Both the position numbers and the translations under genes were made by a program. This document shows positions 25,159 through 33,871 of a stretch of 48,269 bases of DNA, one piece after another; position 1 is the first letter of the stretch; each line of letters begins with the position of its first letter. The DNA is from a virus. The stretch covers positions 1 through 48,269 of IMG/VR virus record IMGVR_UViG_3300032240_002466. The stretch is one strand, 5' to 3'. The notes under the pieces are model-generated. The model ran no database searches and was not told where the DNA came from. It worked only from the letters and a program-made list of their open reading frames with translations.

Positions 25159-26417
25159 GGTGTCCAAGGGTCAACATCTGAACCACCACCTTCACCAACA
25201 CTTGATAATTTTGAAAGAAGTATCCAAACAAGTATTCCCATAACCACCCATTCACCACTATACTTAGCGAATTTTTTAGACTTTTTCAATATACTACCAC
25301 CTAAACTAATCATATCATCAGCCTTTCCACCTAAAGTACTTAAAAGGGTATCTATATTTCTATAACCTGTTTTACCTAAATTAGCCAATTTTGTCTTACC
25401 TGATGCAACATCACTGAATTTTTTCAATACTGATGCTTGCTCAGGAGAAAGTTTAGAAGATAATGTTCTATACATTCTTTCAAGTTGTTTGGCATTAATA
25501 TCTCTAGCGGTTTTAGTTGAAGTATAAGCCTCTATAAAATCAATAAACATTTGGTTATTCCCAGGTGATAATGTACCATCAAATGTACCTATTTTTTTCT
25601 CAAGAGCGTTTAATTCTTTTACGTATTTTGAAGTAGCCCTATTTACCACAGGTATTGAACCAAATAAATCCCCAAGTTTATCCCATCTATTGTTTGGTGG
25701 TAAATAAGAATCAATTTGTTGTTCAAATTTATTTGTACCTACATTAAAATCAGCATCAGTTACAGGTTCGTCATCAGGTTTAGGTGGAATTGGTTCGTCT
25801 TTAGGTTTTGATGAGCCTCCTTTAGCATTAATTTTTTCTTCAATCTTGTCAAGATATTGAGTTTCAAAATTATGTTTAACCTCTAATGTAAATGCATCTG
25901 ATGTGTCTAAATTATTAATATACGATTCTAAGTCAAGTTTAATTTTTTCCAATTCTTCAAGAGTAAGTTTATCTCCTCTTTCCGCGGCGTATCTAATTAC
26001 TCTTGAAAATTTATCTCCCATAACAGCGTCCGCAGAGTATCTTGCAAATTTTGTAGGGTTTTGTTTTGCTAATGCGACAACAAAATCTTCTAATACATCG
26101 TCAGTAGTATTTTTAAAATATTTTTCAATAACGTCATCCGGTTTTCCCGATGATAAATACTCTTTTTCAAATTGTGAGTATAATCCGTCAATATCTGATG
26201 TACCAGGATTAGATGTTTTCAACATATTTTTAAGCTCAATTAATGAAGCTTGTTCAACTCCTTGTTTCATACCTATCTTAACCGCATTTTTAAGACCTGG
26301 TATTCCTTCATTTAATAAGTTTTCACTTTCAAATAAATAGTTTTTTTTGGTGGCAGTTATATGCATATTAAGAATTCTGTTTCTTTCAGATTCATTAATT
26401 ATAAATAAATTTTTCAT
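25155..26417 (-). CDS. Large leader-bearing protein, paralog of the 39970 protein
   Basis: 420 aa. Leader MKNLFIINESERNRILNMH, then L-F-E at 28-30 and L-N-E at 35-37 followed by GIPGLKNAVKIGMKQG. Residues about 37-210 align with the protein encoded at 39970-41073, including DDVIEKYFKN. After a Pro/Lys linker comes a helical C-terminal half, ending in one hydrophobic helix (VVMGILVWILL, about 395-408) and a short acidic tail. Candidate internal virion protein with membrane contact. It overlaps the convergent membrane-protein gene by 4 nt. Confidence 0.8.
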   Translation of the reverse strand: MKNLFIINESERNRILNMHITATKKNYLFESENLLNEGIPGLKNAVKIGMKQGVEQASLIELKNMLKTSNPGTSDIDGLYSQFEKEYLSSGKPDDVIEKYFKNTTDDVLEDFVVALAKQNPTKFARYSADAVMGDKFSRVIRYAAERGDKLTLEELEKIKLDLESYINNLDTSDAFTLEVKHNFETQYLDKIEEKINAKGGSSKPKDEPIPPKPDDEPVTDADFNVGTNKFEQQIDSYLPPNNRWDKLGDLFGSIPVVNRATSKYVKELNALEKKIGTFDGTLSPGNNQMFIDFIEAYTSTKTARDINAKQLERMYRTLSSKLSPEQASVLKKFSDVASGKTKLANLGKTGYRNIDTLLSTLGGKADDMISLGGSILKKSKKFAKYSGEWVVMGILVWILLSKLSSVGEGGGSDVDPWTP

Positions 26418-26431
26418 ATATTTTTTTTATT

Positions 26432-26439
26432 ATAAATAG
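26432..26439 (-). promoter_or_regulatory. Putative late promoter box
   Basis: CTATTTAT in gene sense, 14 nt before start 26417. Confidence 0.35.
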
Positions 26440-26440
26440 T

Positions 26441-28150
26441 TTATTGAACAGGAGAATAATTTTTCCCATCAGATGGTGGAGTTGGTGTAGAACTTCCAAT
26501 TTCTTCCGAATCAGGATAATCATCCGCAATTCTTAATAAAATATCATCAATTTCCTCTTGTTTAATAATTTGCTCTGTGGGTTTTTTAGTTTTTATCATA
26601 CCTTTTAATTCATTTACCACTTCTTTAGGGTGATTTACAAATGTTTCAAACTCTTTTTTATCATCAATCATTGCATCCGCCATAACATTTTGTGCGTTCT
26701 TATCAAGTTCACCAATAGCTTTAATAATTTCGTCAGCCTTTTGTTGGGTTAATTTAACATCGTGAACTTTAAATAAGTTCATAAACTTTTTTAATATGTC
26801 TTGACCTATTTTAGTTGTTGCGGCACCTGCGGCAGCAACTAATAAATCCCAAGCAAGATATTCTTTGTTATAAATTTCTGAATAACCTTTTAAATATGCT
26901 TTTTGTTGTTCTGTTAATTTTTCCCCTTGGGTTTGTAAGATGTTATCGGCTCGTCTTGCGATTGATTCTTTAATTTCACTATTCAGTTTTGAAGGGTTTA
27001 AAGTTTTTAAACTTTCAATAAACTCCACTTCAAAATTAGTTAAATTTTTTAATGGTTTACCTGATAATATTTTTTTCTCAACCATTTTTTGACCCTTCAT
27101 TAATTTAGCACTTTTGGTAATATTGGAAGCAATTTTAAGTTCTGGTAATAATGTAACCAATAACATAAACACTCCCATATCCTTATCACCTTCAGCATAA
27201 TAAAGTGATGCGTCAACACTTCCAATTGCGGCTGAAATTACAGGACCAGCAACAGGGATAAATGCGGTACCCAATTCTAAAACTCCTAAAATATTATGTA
27301 TTTCGTCTGAAGTCAGACCTGTTTTAAATTCAATATCTTTAGCGCTAACTGATTGTTGTCCTTTACTCATACCAGGTGCACTTCTGTTGACAAAGGCAGA
27401 TTTAGGTGACTCATTAATTTTATTGATTACATCTATATAATTTGGTCCGTAACATGCCACAACATCTGCATAACTTGGTATATGTCCGGTATATCCTTTA
27501 ATACTACTTGAATTTAATAACCCACCACTACTATCAATACCCGAATCAAAAGTTATTTTATCATAAGGTTTATAGTATGCAATGTCCTCATTATAACATA
27601 TTGTGGTAACTTCATAAGTATTCCTTGATTTTTCATTATAATTAAGTCGTTTAATTAGATTACCTGATTTACAAGACTCCCTACCTGGGGTCTTCCAAGA
27701 TTTTGGACACCTCCCTTCAGGAAACCATCCCCATTTTTCGGCAATTTTAAATTCTACCTCTTGAGCGAACCAAACCGCATAAACCGCATACCATTTATCT
27801 TCACTATTAACTCTAAAAACTCCACCATTTGGTGTACTTGAGGATGGTACCCCTACAGTGTCAAACAACACTTTTTGTCTTTCTTTTGAAATACAACAAT
27901 ATCCTTTTTTACCATTGTAAGTGTCGTTACCATCTAAATTATCTGAAACCCATACTAAATTTTTATAGGTCCCACGATTACAGTAATCATTTCCTGTTTT
28001 GTAAGTAGTTTGACTAACTCCTTGAGCGACGTTATCACTACTATTTAGTCTTTGATTGGGGATTTGTTCAACTAATAAATTTTCTGACAAAGTTTTACTT
28101 GTGTCATACTCCATTAATAATTTAATTCTATTTAAAATATTTTCACTCAT
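26441..28150 (-). CDS. 569-aa leader-bearing protein with hydrophobic core segment
   Basis: The N-terminus reads ILNRIKLLMEYDTSKTLSEN with L-S-E at 21-23 and L-V-E at 26-28 followed by Q. A Cys-containing domain of unknown type (about 55-225) follows. A Gly/Ala/Ile-rich hydrophobic segment (ELGTAFIPVAGPVISAAIG, about 292-310) then appears, reminiscent of pre-toxin segments in polymorphic toxins and of pore-forming regions. Another hydrophobic patch lies near 424-438. The C-terminus is acidic with a Thr/Pro tail. Likely a packaged or ejected protein; no catalytic residues identified. Confidence 0.75.
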   Translation of the reverse strand: MSENILNRIKLLMEYDTSKTLSENLLVEQIPNQRLNSSDNVAQGVSQTTYKTGNDYCNRGTYKNLVWVSDNLDGNDTYNGKKGYCCISKERQKVLFDTVGVPSSSTPNGGVFRVNSEDKWYAVYAVWFAQEVEFKIAEKWGWFPEGRCPKSWKTPGRESCKSGNLIKRLNYNEKSRNTYEVTTICYNEDIAYYKPYDKITFDSGIDSSGGLLNSSSIKGYTGHIPSYADVVACYGPNYIDVINKINESPKSAFVNRSAPGMSKGQQSVSAKDIEFKTGLTSDEIHNILGVLELGTAFIPVAGPVISAAIGSVDASLYYAEGDKDMGVFMLLVTLLPELKIASNITKSAKLMKGQKMVEKKILSGKPLKNLTNFEVEFIESLKTLNPSKLNSEIKESIARRADNILQTQGEKLTEQQKAYLKGYSEIYNKEYLAWDLLVAAAGAATTKIGQDILKKFMNLFKVHDVKLTQQKADEIIKAIGELDKNAQNVMADAMIDDKKEFETFVNHPKEVVNELKGMIKTKKPTEQIIKQEEIDDILLRIADDYPDSEEIGSSTPTPPSDGKNYSPVQ

Positions 28151-28415
28151 TAATAAATGTGATTTTTATTTTTAAATCACTTGTCCCTTTTATTGTCCTA
28201 TGATAAATACCTTCAGGAATTATATATTCTCCACCTTTAATCATTTTAACGGGTAATTCGTCATCTAATTGTAATAACCACCCTTCACCCTCAATGACCT
28301 CAACTAATCGTGTTTCTCGGTCTCTATGCCAATGGAGTTCTCCTGAATCAACATTTGATTCAAATACTCTAATTTTTGATTTTTCTGTAATTTCAGAATC
28401 TTTATATGGGTTCAT
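28143..28415 (-). CDS. Single-domain cupin
   Basis: 90 aa. LHWHRDRETRLVEVIEGEGW (about 28-47) and IPEGIYHRTIKG (about 66-77) are the two cupin motifs with conserved His and Glu residues for a metal. Such small cupins bind sugars or small metabolites. It overlaps the following gene by 8 nt and starts 4 nt after the preceding stop. Confidence 0.8.
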   Translation of the reverse strand: MNPYKDSEITEKSKIRVFESNVDSGELHWHRDRETRLVEVIEGEGWLLQLDDELPVKMIKGGEYIIPEGIYHRTIKGTSDLKIKITFINE

Positions 28416-28418
28416 AAA

Positions 28419-29015
28419 TTACCAATATCCAGGATAAGTTTTACCACCCCACAAATGTCCAAAACGATTTAATCTACAAGCCCAATATCCTGCTTTCATT
28501 CTATCTTTTTTCTTATCACATTGGTGTCTTGCGGCAAATGATTTACGAGCCTTTGGATTTGAAACTTTTGCAGTTAGTCCTCCGTGTACATCACCAAATG
28601 ATATTTTTTTAACTCTACCTGTTGATGGATTTTTAACGTACACTACGTATTTTTTTCCACCACCTGTATTTCTTCTTGGTTTACCTATTTCAACTTTTTT
28701 ACCGTTGTATTCGGCTTCATTAATAAATTCTTCAGACAATGGTATATCTAAATAAACTTCTTGACCATTAAATAATCTAACTTTTTCACCAATATTGGTT
28801 TCAATCAATTCAACTTCTTCTTCATTTAATACAACTCCACCGTCAAAGTATAATTCTCTAACTTCATTAATTAAATCAAAAAATGATTCAGAATGAGGTC
28901 TATAAATGTTTTCAGTAAGTGGGATATTATTATCTAAATGATATCTCAATCCTTGAGAAACAACCGATTCAGTTTGTTCTTGTAATACTTTTTTAATAAT
29001 GTTATCTATTTTCAT
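28419..29015 (-). CDS. Conserved T4-like phage protein with leader
   Basis: 198 aa. Leader MKIDNIIKKVLQEQTES, with L-Q-E at 11-13. The C-terminal half (KKVEIGKPRRN, VYVKNPSTGRVKKISFGD, KARKSFAARHQCDKKKDRMKAGYWACR) is a domain that I recall from many T4-like and cyanophage genomes, where it has no firm function. It is basic with two cysteines and probably binds nucleic acid. It lies in a four-gene minus-strand operon. Confidence 0.8.
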   Translation of the reverse strand: MKIDNIIKKVLQEQTESVVSQGLRYHLDNNIPLTENIYRPHSESFFDLINEVRELYFDGGVVLNEEEVELIETNIGEKVRLFNGQEVYLDIPLSEEFINEAEYNGKKVEIGKPRRNTGGGKKYVVYVKNPSTGRVKKISFGDVHGGLTAKVSNPKARKSFAARHQCDKKKDRMKAGYWACRLNRFGHLWGGKTYPGYW

Positions 29016-29215
29016 TTTTTCTCACGAAATAAAAAATACAACCCAAAAAAGAATAGTGACACACCATAAAAAATACTTGTGGTAATCCAATAAGAATTCG
29101 TCGCATCTAATATTGTTTTGAAAATTACGTCGAATCCTAAAGGGTTGAAAAACATTCCAGCCATTAGACAATATGTTGCCACATTTCTGTGAAATACTTT
29201 TTTCCAAGTTGTCAT
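29012..29215 (-). CDS. Small two-helix membrane protein
   Basis: 67 aa with two hydrophobic helices (about 13-33 and 43-63) and basic ends. It overlaps the next gene by 4 nt (ATGA), which favours this frame over another open frame at 29022-29222. Possible holin-like size, but nothing specific supports that. Confidence 0.65.
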   Translation of the reverse strand: MTTWKKVFHRNVATYCLMAGMFFNPLGFDVIFKTILDATNSYWITTSIFYGVSLFFFGLYFLFREKK

Positions 29216-29315
29216 TATCCATTCATTTGGATTTAAAATTTATGAGTCAAGCTCTTTTATACAATAAATATTAAAATAAATAAAAAAATGGATAATTATA
29301 GGCAAATAACAAAAT

Positions 29316-29456
29316 ATGGCAGCAAAAGTTTCAAAAGGGGCTACATCAAATAAAGTTAATTTTGGTGTAAAAAAATCTGGTAAGTTCTCTAAAAAATTAA
29401 CTAGTAACAAAAGGTCAAAAAATTATAAAAAAGCCTACAGAGGACAAGGTAGATAA
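29316..29456 (+). CDS. Very basic 46-aa protein
   Basis: Starts MAAKVSKGATSNKVNFG and ends KKAYRGQGR; about a third of residues are Lys or Arg. I recall similar short basic proteins ending YRGQGR in other large phages, function unknown; nucleic-acid binding or packaging is plausible. Confidence 0.65.
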   Translation: MAAKVSKGATSNKVNFGVKKSGKFSKKLTSNKRSKNYKKAYRGQGR

Positions 29457-29480
29457 TTGTTTTTTTGTAAATAATTTCTT

Positions 29481-29488
29481 ATATTTAT
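29481..29488 (+). promoter_or_regulatory. Putative late promoter box
   Basis: ATATTTAT, 4 nt before the GTG at 29493, which supports that unusual start. Confidence 0.45.
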
Positions 29489-29492
29489 AATT

Positions 29493-29828
29493 GTGAATAA
29501 GAAATTATCTTTACAAGAAATGTGCGATAAATACATCGCCAAAACTTACCCACATATTGTAGGAGTGAGAGTAGATGACATATCCCTTAACAAAGATGGG
29601 CTTCTTGACGTTGATGTTACTTTACTATCAACAATGGAGAAACTAAATAAAATTGGGGTGTACGATGAATATATCAAGTTAATGACCGATGAAAGTAACG
29701 GTTCTGTATGGATTGGTTATAACCGTGAGATGGATATAAAGAATATTAGAGCAGATATTAAATCTTTTATCAAGTTTTTTTATAATGAAAGAATTAATAC
29801 TCTAACGGTTTTTCTTAAACTATTATGA
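29493..29828 (+). CDS. Unknown 111-aa protein
   Basis: GTG start. An alpha/beta pattern (VRVDDISLNKDGLLDVDVTLL), no motif recognised. It resembles in layout its neighbours at 29823 and 30129 (short proteins with a central strand pair), perhaps a local paralog group. 3' end overlaps the convergent gene by 6 nt. Confidence 0.65.
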   Translation: MNKKLSLQEMCDKYIAKTYPHIVGVRVDDISLNKDGLLDVDVTLLSTMEKLNKIGVYDEYIKLMTDESNGSVWIGYNREMDIKNIRADIKSFIKFFYNERINTLTVFLKLL

Positions 29829-30116
29829 CCTTCTAATGTAGTTAGTTTTTAAATCAGGTACTGATACATTCTCCAAACCTAAATGTTGTCCCAAATTTCG
29901 TGAAAAATCAAAAATTTTACCAACCCATCCTTCATCGCTTTCCCCAAGATACAATGTCATATTAACCTCATAATTCCAAAACCATTTTTCAGAATTTTGT
30001 TCAAACATTTTTTTAACGTCATCCTCATTAATTTTAAAATCAATTACAAATGGCATTTTTCTCATATAACGTGACATTCCGCTTATAAACAGTTTGATTT
30101 TTTTTTCAGTATTCAT
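29823..30116 (-). CDS. Unknown 97-aa protein
   Basis: Basic N-terminal helix followed by VNMTLYLGESDEGWVGK and a helix ending QHLGLENVSVPDLK. Same size class and strand-helix layout as the adjacent small genes. Its start is divergent from 30129, with a TTATAAATAT element between them. Confidence 0.65.
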   Translation of the reverse strand: MNTEKKIKLFISGMSRYMRKMPFVIDFKINEDDVKKMFEQNSEKWFWNYEVNMTLYLGESDEGWVGKIFDFSRNLGQHLGLENVSVPDLKTNYIRRS

Positions 30117-30128
30117 ATTATTATAAAT

Positions 30129-30398
30129 ATGTTGAATTTATTCTTTGAGAAAATGATGAACCGTGTCTTTAAAAAAGATATTGATTTATTATTTGGTAAA
30201 GATAGTACAATTAAAGTAAACTCTATGGGATATTCAACACAACATAAGAAATTTCATTTATCTGTCACATTATTTCCAAGTAACTACGACTACGCCCTTG
30301 AGGTATTCCCTGAAGGTTTGGAAGGAGTTGTTCAGGACGCTTGGAAGTTTATGGGAATTTCTAAAGATTTTATATTAACAACTTCAATACATCATTAA
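30129..30398 (+). CDS. Unknown 89-aa protein
   Basis: Starts MLNLFFEKMMNRVFKKDIDL; central strands KFHLSVTLFPSN; no motif recognised. Ends 2 nt before the next gene, so the two are in one operon. Confidence 0.65.
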   Translation: MLNLFFEKMMNRVFKKDIDLLFGKDSTIKVNSMGYSTQHKKFHLSVTLFPSNYDYALEVFPEGLEGVVQDAWKFMGISKDFILTTSIHH

Positions 30399-30400
30399 CT

Positions 30401-30754
30401 ATGGCACATCCAATCATACACGCAAAAAGTTCAGTTAGAAAATACGGTGGAAAATGGGAAGATTACATCCATTTACACAATTGGTTGGATGAAACCAAGT
30501 CTTGGTATGGACACTCAACACATAGAATGTTTAGACATCACTCGGAAGGTATTTTTGAGATGGAAAAAATATTTGGTCCTATGTTTATTAACAGTGACGG
30601 AAAAACTGTGTACACTCGTTACATCGGAGAACAACACGTTAGGGAAGACTGTAATAACTATATCCCAACAGCTAAAGAATGGGTGGATGGAATACAATCT
30701 AAAGAAAGACCTATTTGGATGATGAAAACAATGAAATTAGAAATTGAAGACTAA
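30401..30754 (+). CDS. DUF6915-like protein
   Basis: 117 aa. MAHPIIHAKSSVRKYGGKWEDY, then HNWLDETKSWYGHSTHRMFRHH, EGIFEMEKIFG, and YIGEQHVREDC match a small bacterial and phage family with many conserved His and Glu residues, suggestive of a metal site. Biochemical role unknown. Confidence 0.75.
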   Translation: MAHPIIHAKSSVRKYGGKWEDYIHLHNWLDETKSWYGHSTHRMFRHHSEGIFEMEKIFGPMFINSDGKTVYTRYIGEQHVREDCNNYIPTAKEWVDGIQSKERPIWMMKTMKLEIED

Positions 30755-30761
30755 TATTTAT
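30754..30761 (+). promoter_or_regulatory. Putative late promoter box
   Basis: ATATTTAT, 4 nt before ATG 30766. Confidence 0.45.
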
Positions 30762-30765
30762 CATT

Positions 30766-31440
30766 ATGGAAAAAATTGAAAACTATATCAAATCTAACTT
30801 ACCAAATTTTAAATTACTTTACTTTTTTTTAAAAAGTGAGGGTCACGACCATATTACTGTATCATTTAATATCCAATCAGGTGAAATTGATTACTGGTAT
30901 GATGCTTATGGAAGAGGGTCAATTAAATTACCTGAAAGATTAAAAGATTTTTACGAAAAATTAGTAAACCTAGTTATGGAAGAAGATTTTGAAATTGATT
31001 ACGACAATTACCACACTATTGATGTAACTTACGATATTGACGATAACCAATTATTAATTAGAGATAATGAAGTAGTGTTAGTTACAAAAGATACAGGAGC
31101 ATCAGAAGAGATTGAATCTCCTGATTTATTAGAGACTATGAAAAATTGGTTAGACAAAGGGATATTAATGATGAAAGTTGAATTTAACGGTGGTGGTGAT
31201 AGTGGTTACATAGATGATTATGGATACGATGAAAAAGGTAATAATCATCCTATACCGGCAAGTATGGAAGATTTTTTATACAATATGTTAGAGTCCAACT
31301 TTGGAGGATGGGAAATTAACGAAGGGTCTCAAGGTCAATTTGAGATATATAATAAAAGTTCAGAAATTATCCTTTCAATTGGTGTTAATGAGGAAGAAAC
31401 GGAAACAACAACTCTTTGGAAAGGGGATGTAAAATTTTAA
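30766..31440 (+). CDS. Protein with DUF6878-like C-terminal domain
   Basis: 224 aa. The C-terminal segment (VEFNGGGDSGYIDDYGY, then MEDFLYNMLESNFGGWEINEG, then GQFEIY) matches a family with a GGGDSG motif that I associate with DUF6878. The N-terminal half contains a possible diverged copy of the same fold (HDHITVSFNIQSGEIDYWYD). Function unknown. It overlaps the convergent gene by 4 nt. Confidence 0.7.
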   Translation: MEKIENYIKSNLPNFKLLYFFLKSEGHDHITVSFNIQSGEIDYWYDAYGRGSIKLPERLKDFYEKLVNLVMEEDFEIDYDNYHTIDVTYDIDDNQLLIRDNEVVLVTKDTGASEEIESPDLLETMKNWLDKGILMMKVEFNGGGDSGYIDDYGYDEKGNNHPIPASMEDFLYNMLESNFGGWEINEGSQGQFEIYNKSSEIILSIGVNEEETETTTLWKGDVKF

Positions 31441-31820
31441 AACAATACGATAGCAATTGGTTTGTGACCTTCAAATGAAGGATTCGCCTTAAAGTAAACT
31501 TTGTTAGCATCGTGATAAATGTTTCCAGTTGACCCGTCCTTGATTTCAAAATCATCTTTGTCAGGAGCATTTAATTGAGTATCGTCAACTTTGAAGTATC
31601 CGTTCTCAAAAGATGCAGGATAATTTTGTCCCATATTATAAACTTTCATAAACTCGTCTTTAGTTCTTGGTTTCAAAGTTTCAGGAGTTGCAGTAACAGG
31701 AACATCCGCAGCTTCAGGAGCTTCAGATTGTTCAAACAATCTTTTCTTAAGTGATGGGTCAGAATGTAACCCTAAAATTCTATTTTTTTCTGATTCTGTA
31801 ATACTGATGTGATTTTTCAT
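31437..31820 (-). CDS. Small leader-bearing protein
   Basis: 127 aa from ATG 31820. Leader MKNHISITESEKNRILGLH with L-F-E at 28-30 followed by Q, then an Ala/Pro/Glu/Thr linker and a C-terminal domain (about 50-127) rich in Asp and aromatic residues, no known motif. A frame open to 31955 contains the promoter box and is not used. Confidence 0.75.
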   Translation of the reverse strand: MKNHISITESEKNRILGLHSDPSLKKRLFEQSEAPEAADVPVTATPETLKPRTKDEFMKVYNMGQNYPASFENGYFKVDDTQLNAPDKDDFEIKDGSTGNIYHDANKVYFKANPSFEGHKPIAIVLF

Positions 31821-31837
31821 ATGAATATAATATACAA

Positions 31838-31845
31838 ATAAATAT
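31838..31845 (-). promoter_or_regulatory. Putative late promoter box
   Basis: ATATTTAT in gene sense, 17 nt before start 31820. Confidence 0.4.
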
Positions 31846-31865
31846 TGCGTCAAATAAAAAAATAA

Positions 31866-31873
31866 ATATTTAT
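31866..31873 (+). promoter_or_regulatory. Putative late promoter box
   Basis: ATATTTAT, 4 nt before ATG 31878. Confidence 0.45.
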
Positions 31874-31877
31874 TATT

Positions 31878-32234
31878 ATGAAGATTATCTTGAATAACAA
31901 AACACTCAAAACTAAAGTTTGCAAAACTCCACAAGAAAAAATGGAGGGTATGCAAAATAAAAAATTTAAAGGATTTGATTCTATGTTATTTTTATTAGGG
32001 GATGACCACGATTGTTTTTGGATGAAAGATTGTATTATCCCGTTAGATATTCTATTTTTAGACCACAAGTTTAATGTGGTTAAAATTTTTCCATCGTGTC
32101 CTATCTGTGATACTGACGATTGTAAAAGATATTGTAGTGATGGTAGCTACGTATTAGAATTACCATCAGGGTATTGTAAAGAAAATAATGTTAAATTAGG
32201 GGATAAAGTTATTTTGTCCCTTCAGAATCTTTAA
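31878..32234 (+). CDS. DUF192-family protein
   Basis: 118 aa. GMQNKKFKGFDSMLFLL, FWMKDCIIPLDILFLD (about 47-62), VVKIFPSCPICD and YVLELPSGYC match the DUF192 beta-barrel family, usually exported and of unknown function. No signal peptide here, and there are extra cysteines (CPICDTDDCKRYC). It overlaps the convergent DHH gene by 26 nt. Confidence 0.85.
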   Translation: MKIILNNKTLKTKVCKTPQEKMEGMQNKKFKGFDSMLFLLGDDHDCFWMKDCIIPLDILFLDHKFNVVKIFPSCPICDTDDCKRYCSDGSYVLELPSGYCKENNVKLGDKVILSLQNL

Positions 32235-33627
32235 TTTTTTCTTGTAACTTTTCAACAAATTCTTTTTGTAATGTCTTTAAGAATTTAACGTATGCAGCGT
32301 CTTCACTGTCAACAGGTTTACTGTACTTACCTTCAGGTGGTCTCTTACTTCTACCAAATAAATTCAATCCTGAAATGTTTGTAATACATTTATGTCCACC
32401 TGAATTAGCTTGGATGATATCCCAAGCGGTCACTCCAATCTTATCTAACAATGATTTTTCTTCATCTGTTAATGATGTGAATGGTTTAGACATAATCTCT
32501 TTGATAATACCAAGATATTCCATACCATTATCAATATCCATCATTTTCTCACCATAAATTGCTGAGAAATCTTTGAATGTAAATCCTACAGACTCCTCAC
32601 CAAAACCTTTTGATGATTCTGAAATCCATTTAATTGTTGATAATGGAATAACTTTATCTTTTAGTTTTGATTCCCATTTACCAAGTACCTCTTGAGCAAT
32701 TTCACCGAGGTTTACACCCTTTAATTGTCTTTCTTTTTTAAATGGGTTACAAGATGCTTGTAATAAACCAAGCGGCCAAGCAATAACAAGGAAATCCGCT
32801 TCAGGGTTATTTCTGAATGGTGTATATCTGTCATAAGCCCCAGGTTTAATCATACTACCACCACCGTATTGTACTATAATGTTACCATCAATTTTAACAT
32901 TTGGATTGTCTTTCATTGATTTAACATAATTCTCTTTGTTCTTCTCAAGTTGTGAAGTTCCTGCATATCCTTTCTCTTTAACAATCTTACTAATGATGTT
33001 AAAAATGGATAAAATTGACGGTTTAGCCGTCATTACAAGTTTTTCTAAAAAGTCAGGTTTGTTTTTAAATGCTAATAACAATTTGTTTGTTACTAAACCT
33101 AACATCATTCTATTTTCTTTAGACGATTTATTTTTGTCAAAATTATAAACGTAATTCATCACCATTTCAGGTGTAATATCTCTTGATGCGTAGTCCGCAC
33201 TATCAACCATAGATATTGTTGAAACATCTTCAGGTGTGAAAATTTCTGATGGTGGAACAATTTGAGATAATGTTTCAACATTTGAACGAGCTCCTCTAAA
33301 TTGTGTTGATTTTGTTTCTTCAGCGCCTGCCTGTCTATCGTGGTGGTCAGTATGAATAATGAACATTGGTTTTCCGTGAGCAAAGTCAACTAAAACCGGC
33401 ATAATCTCTCCGTGAGCATCAGCTTTCCTTACTGAAAACTCTTTATCTCCATATTGGATTACTTCAGAGTCCACAACTTTGATTCCATTATCTTCCAAAT
33501 ATTTTTTCATAGCCAAAGCGGTAGTGACACCGTCTAAATCCATATGAAAATAAATTTTTGCTTTCTTATATCTCTTTGATAATTCGTTAATATTACGAAT
33601 ACCACCTTCTGTCAGTAAATTTTTCAT
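32209..33627 (-). CDS. DHH-family phosphoesterase
   Basis: 472 aa. HMDLDGVTTA (28-37) and HTDHHDR (93-99) are the first metal-binding motifs of the DHH superfamily, with MVDSADYA near 160 as the next Asp motif. Members include RecJ exonuclease, oligoribonucleases and cyclic-dinucleotide phosphodiesterases. A late GGGSMIKPGAY and GGHKCITNISG could be the DHHA1-type substrate-binding part. A nucleotide recycling or anti-signalling (cyclic nucleotide) role is possible; the substrate cannot be told from sequence. Confidence 0.85.
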   Translation of the reverse strand: MKNLLTEGGIRNINELSKRYKKAKIYFHMDLDGVTTALAMKKYLEDNGIKVVDSEVIQYGDKEFSVRKADAHGEIMPVLVDFAHGKPMFIIHTDHHDRQAGAEETKSTQFRGARSNVETLSQIVPPSEIFTPEDVSTISMVDSADYASRDITPEMVMNYVYNFDKNKSSKENRMMLGLVTNKLLLAFKNKPDFLEKLVMTAKPSILSIFNIISKIVKEKGYAGTSQLEKNKENYVKSMKDNPNVKIDGNIIVQYGGGSMIKPGAYDRYTPFRNNPEADFLVIAWPLGLLQASCNPFKKERQLKGVNLGEIAQEVLGKWESKLKDKVIPLSTIKWISESSKGFGEESVGFTFKDFSAIYGEKMMDIDNGMEYLGIIKEIMSKPFTSLTDEEKSLLDKIGVTAWDIIQANSGGHKCITNISGLNLFGRSKRPPEGKYSKPVDSEDAAYVKFLKTLQKEFVEKLQEKIKDSEGTK

Positions 33628-33632
33628 ATAAT

Positions 33633-33640
33633 ATAAATAC
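33633..33640 (-). promoter_or_regulatory. Putative late promoter box
   Basis: GTATTTAT in gene sense, 5 nt before start 33627. Confidence 0.45.
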
Positions 33641-33678
33641 TAACCTCAACAGAAAACTTGGATAATAGAAAATCTAAA

Positions 33679-33858
33679 CTATTTGTCTTTCTTACCTTTA
33701 ACGTTTGGATGGTTTACGTAATAATCAAAAAATAAAATACAACTTCTACATAGAATGTATTTTTTATCTGATTTGTCAGATGTCATCTCACAACAGTCGT
33801 CTTTTTCTTTCTTACACTGTTGACAAGTGTTAGTATGTTTGGAACCAAAAGTAATCAT
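33679..33858 (-). CDS. 59-aa zinc-ribbon-like protein
   Basis: MITFGSKHTNTCQQCKKEKD followed by a CC pair and CRSC gives CxxC...CxxC spacing that fits a zinc ribbon; the tail is basic (VKGKKDK). Short zinc proteins in phages often regulate transcription or bind DNA; no direct evidence here. It starts 13 nt after the preceding stop. Confidence 0.65.
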   Translation of the reverse strand: MITFGSKHTNTCQQCKKEKDDCCEMTSDKSDKKYILCRSCILFFDYYVNHPNVKGKKDK

Positions 33859-33871
33859 TGGTTAATTATAG

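Noticed and set aside
29022-29222. 66-aa frame overlapping the small membrane protein
   Set aside because: The alternative frame at 29012-29215 has two clean membrane helices and a 4-nt overlap with the next gene.
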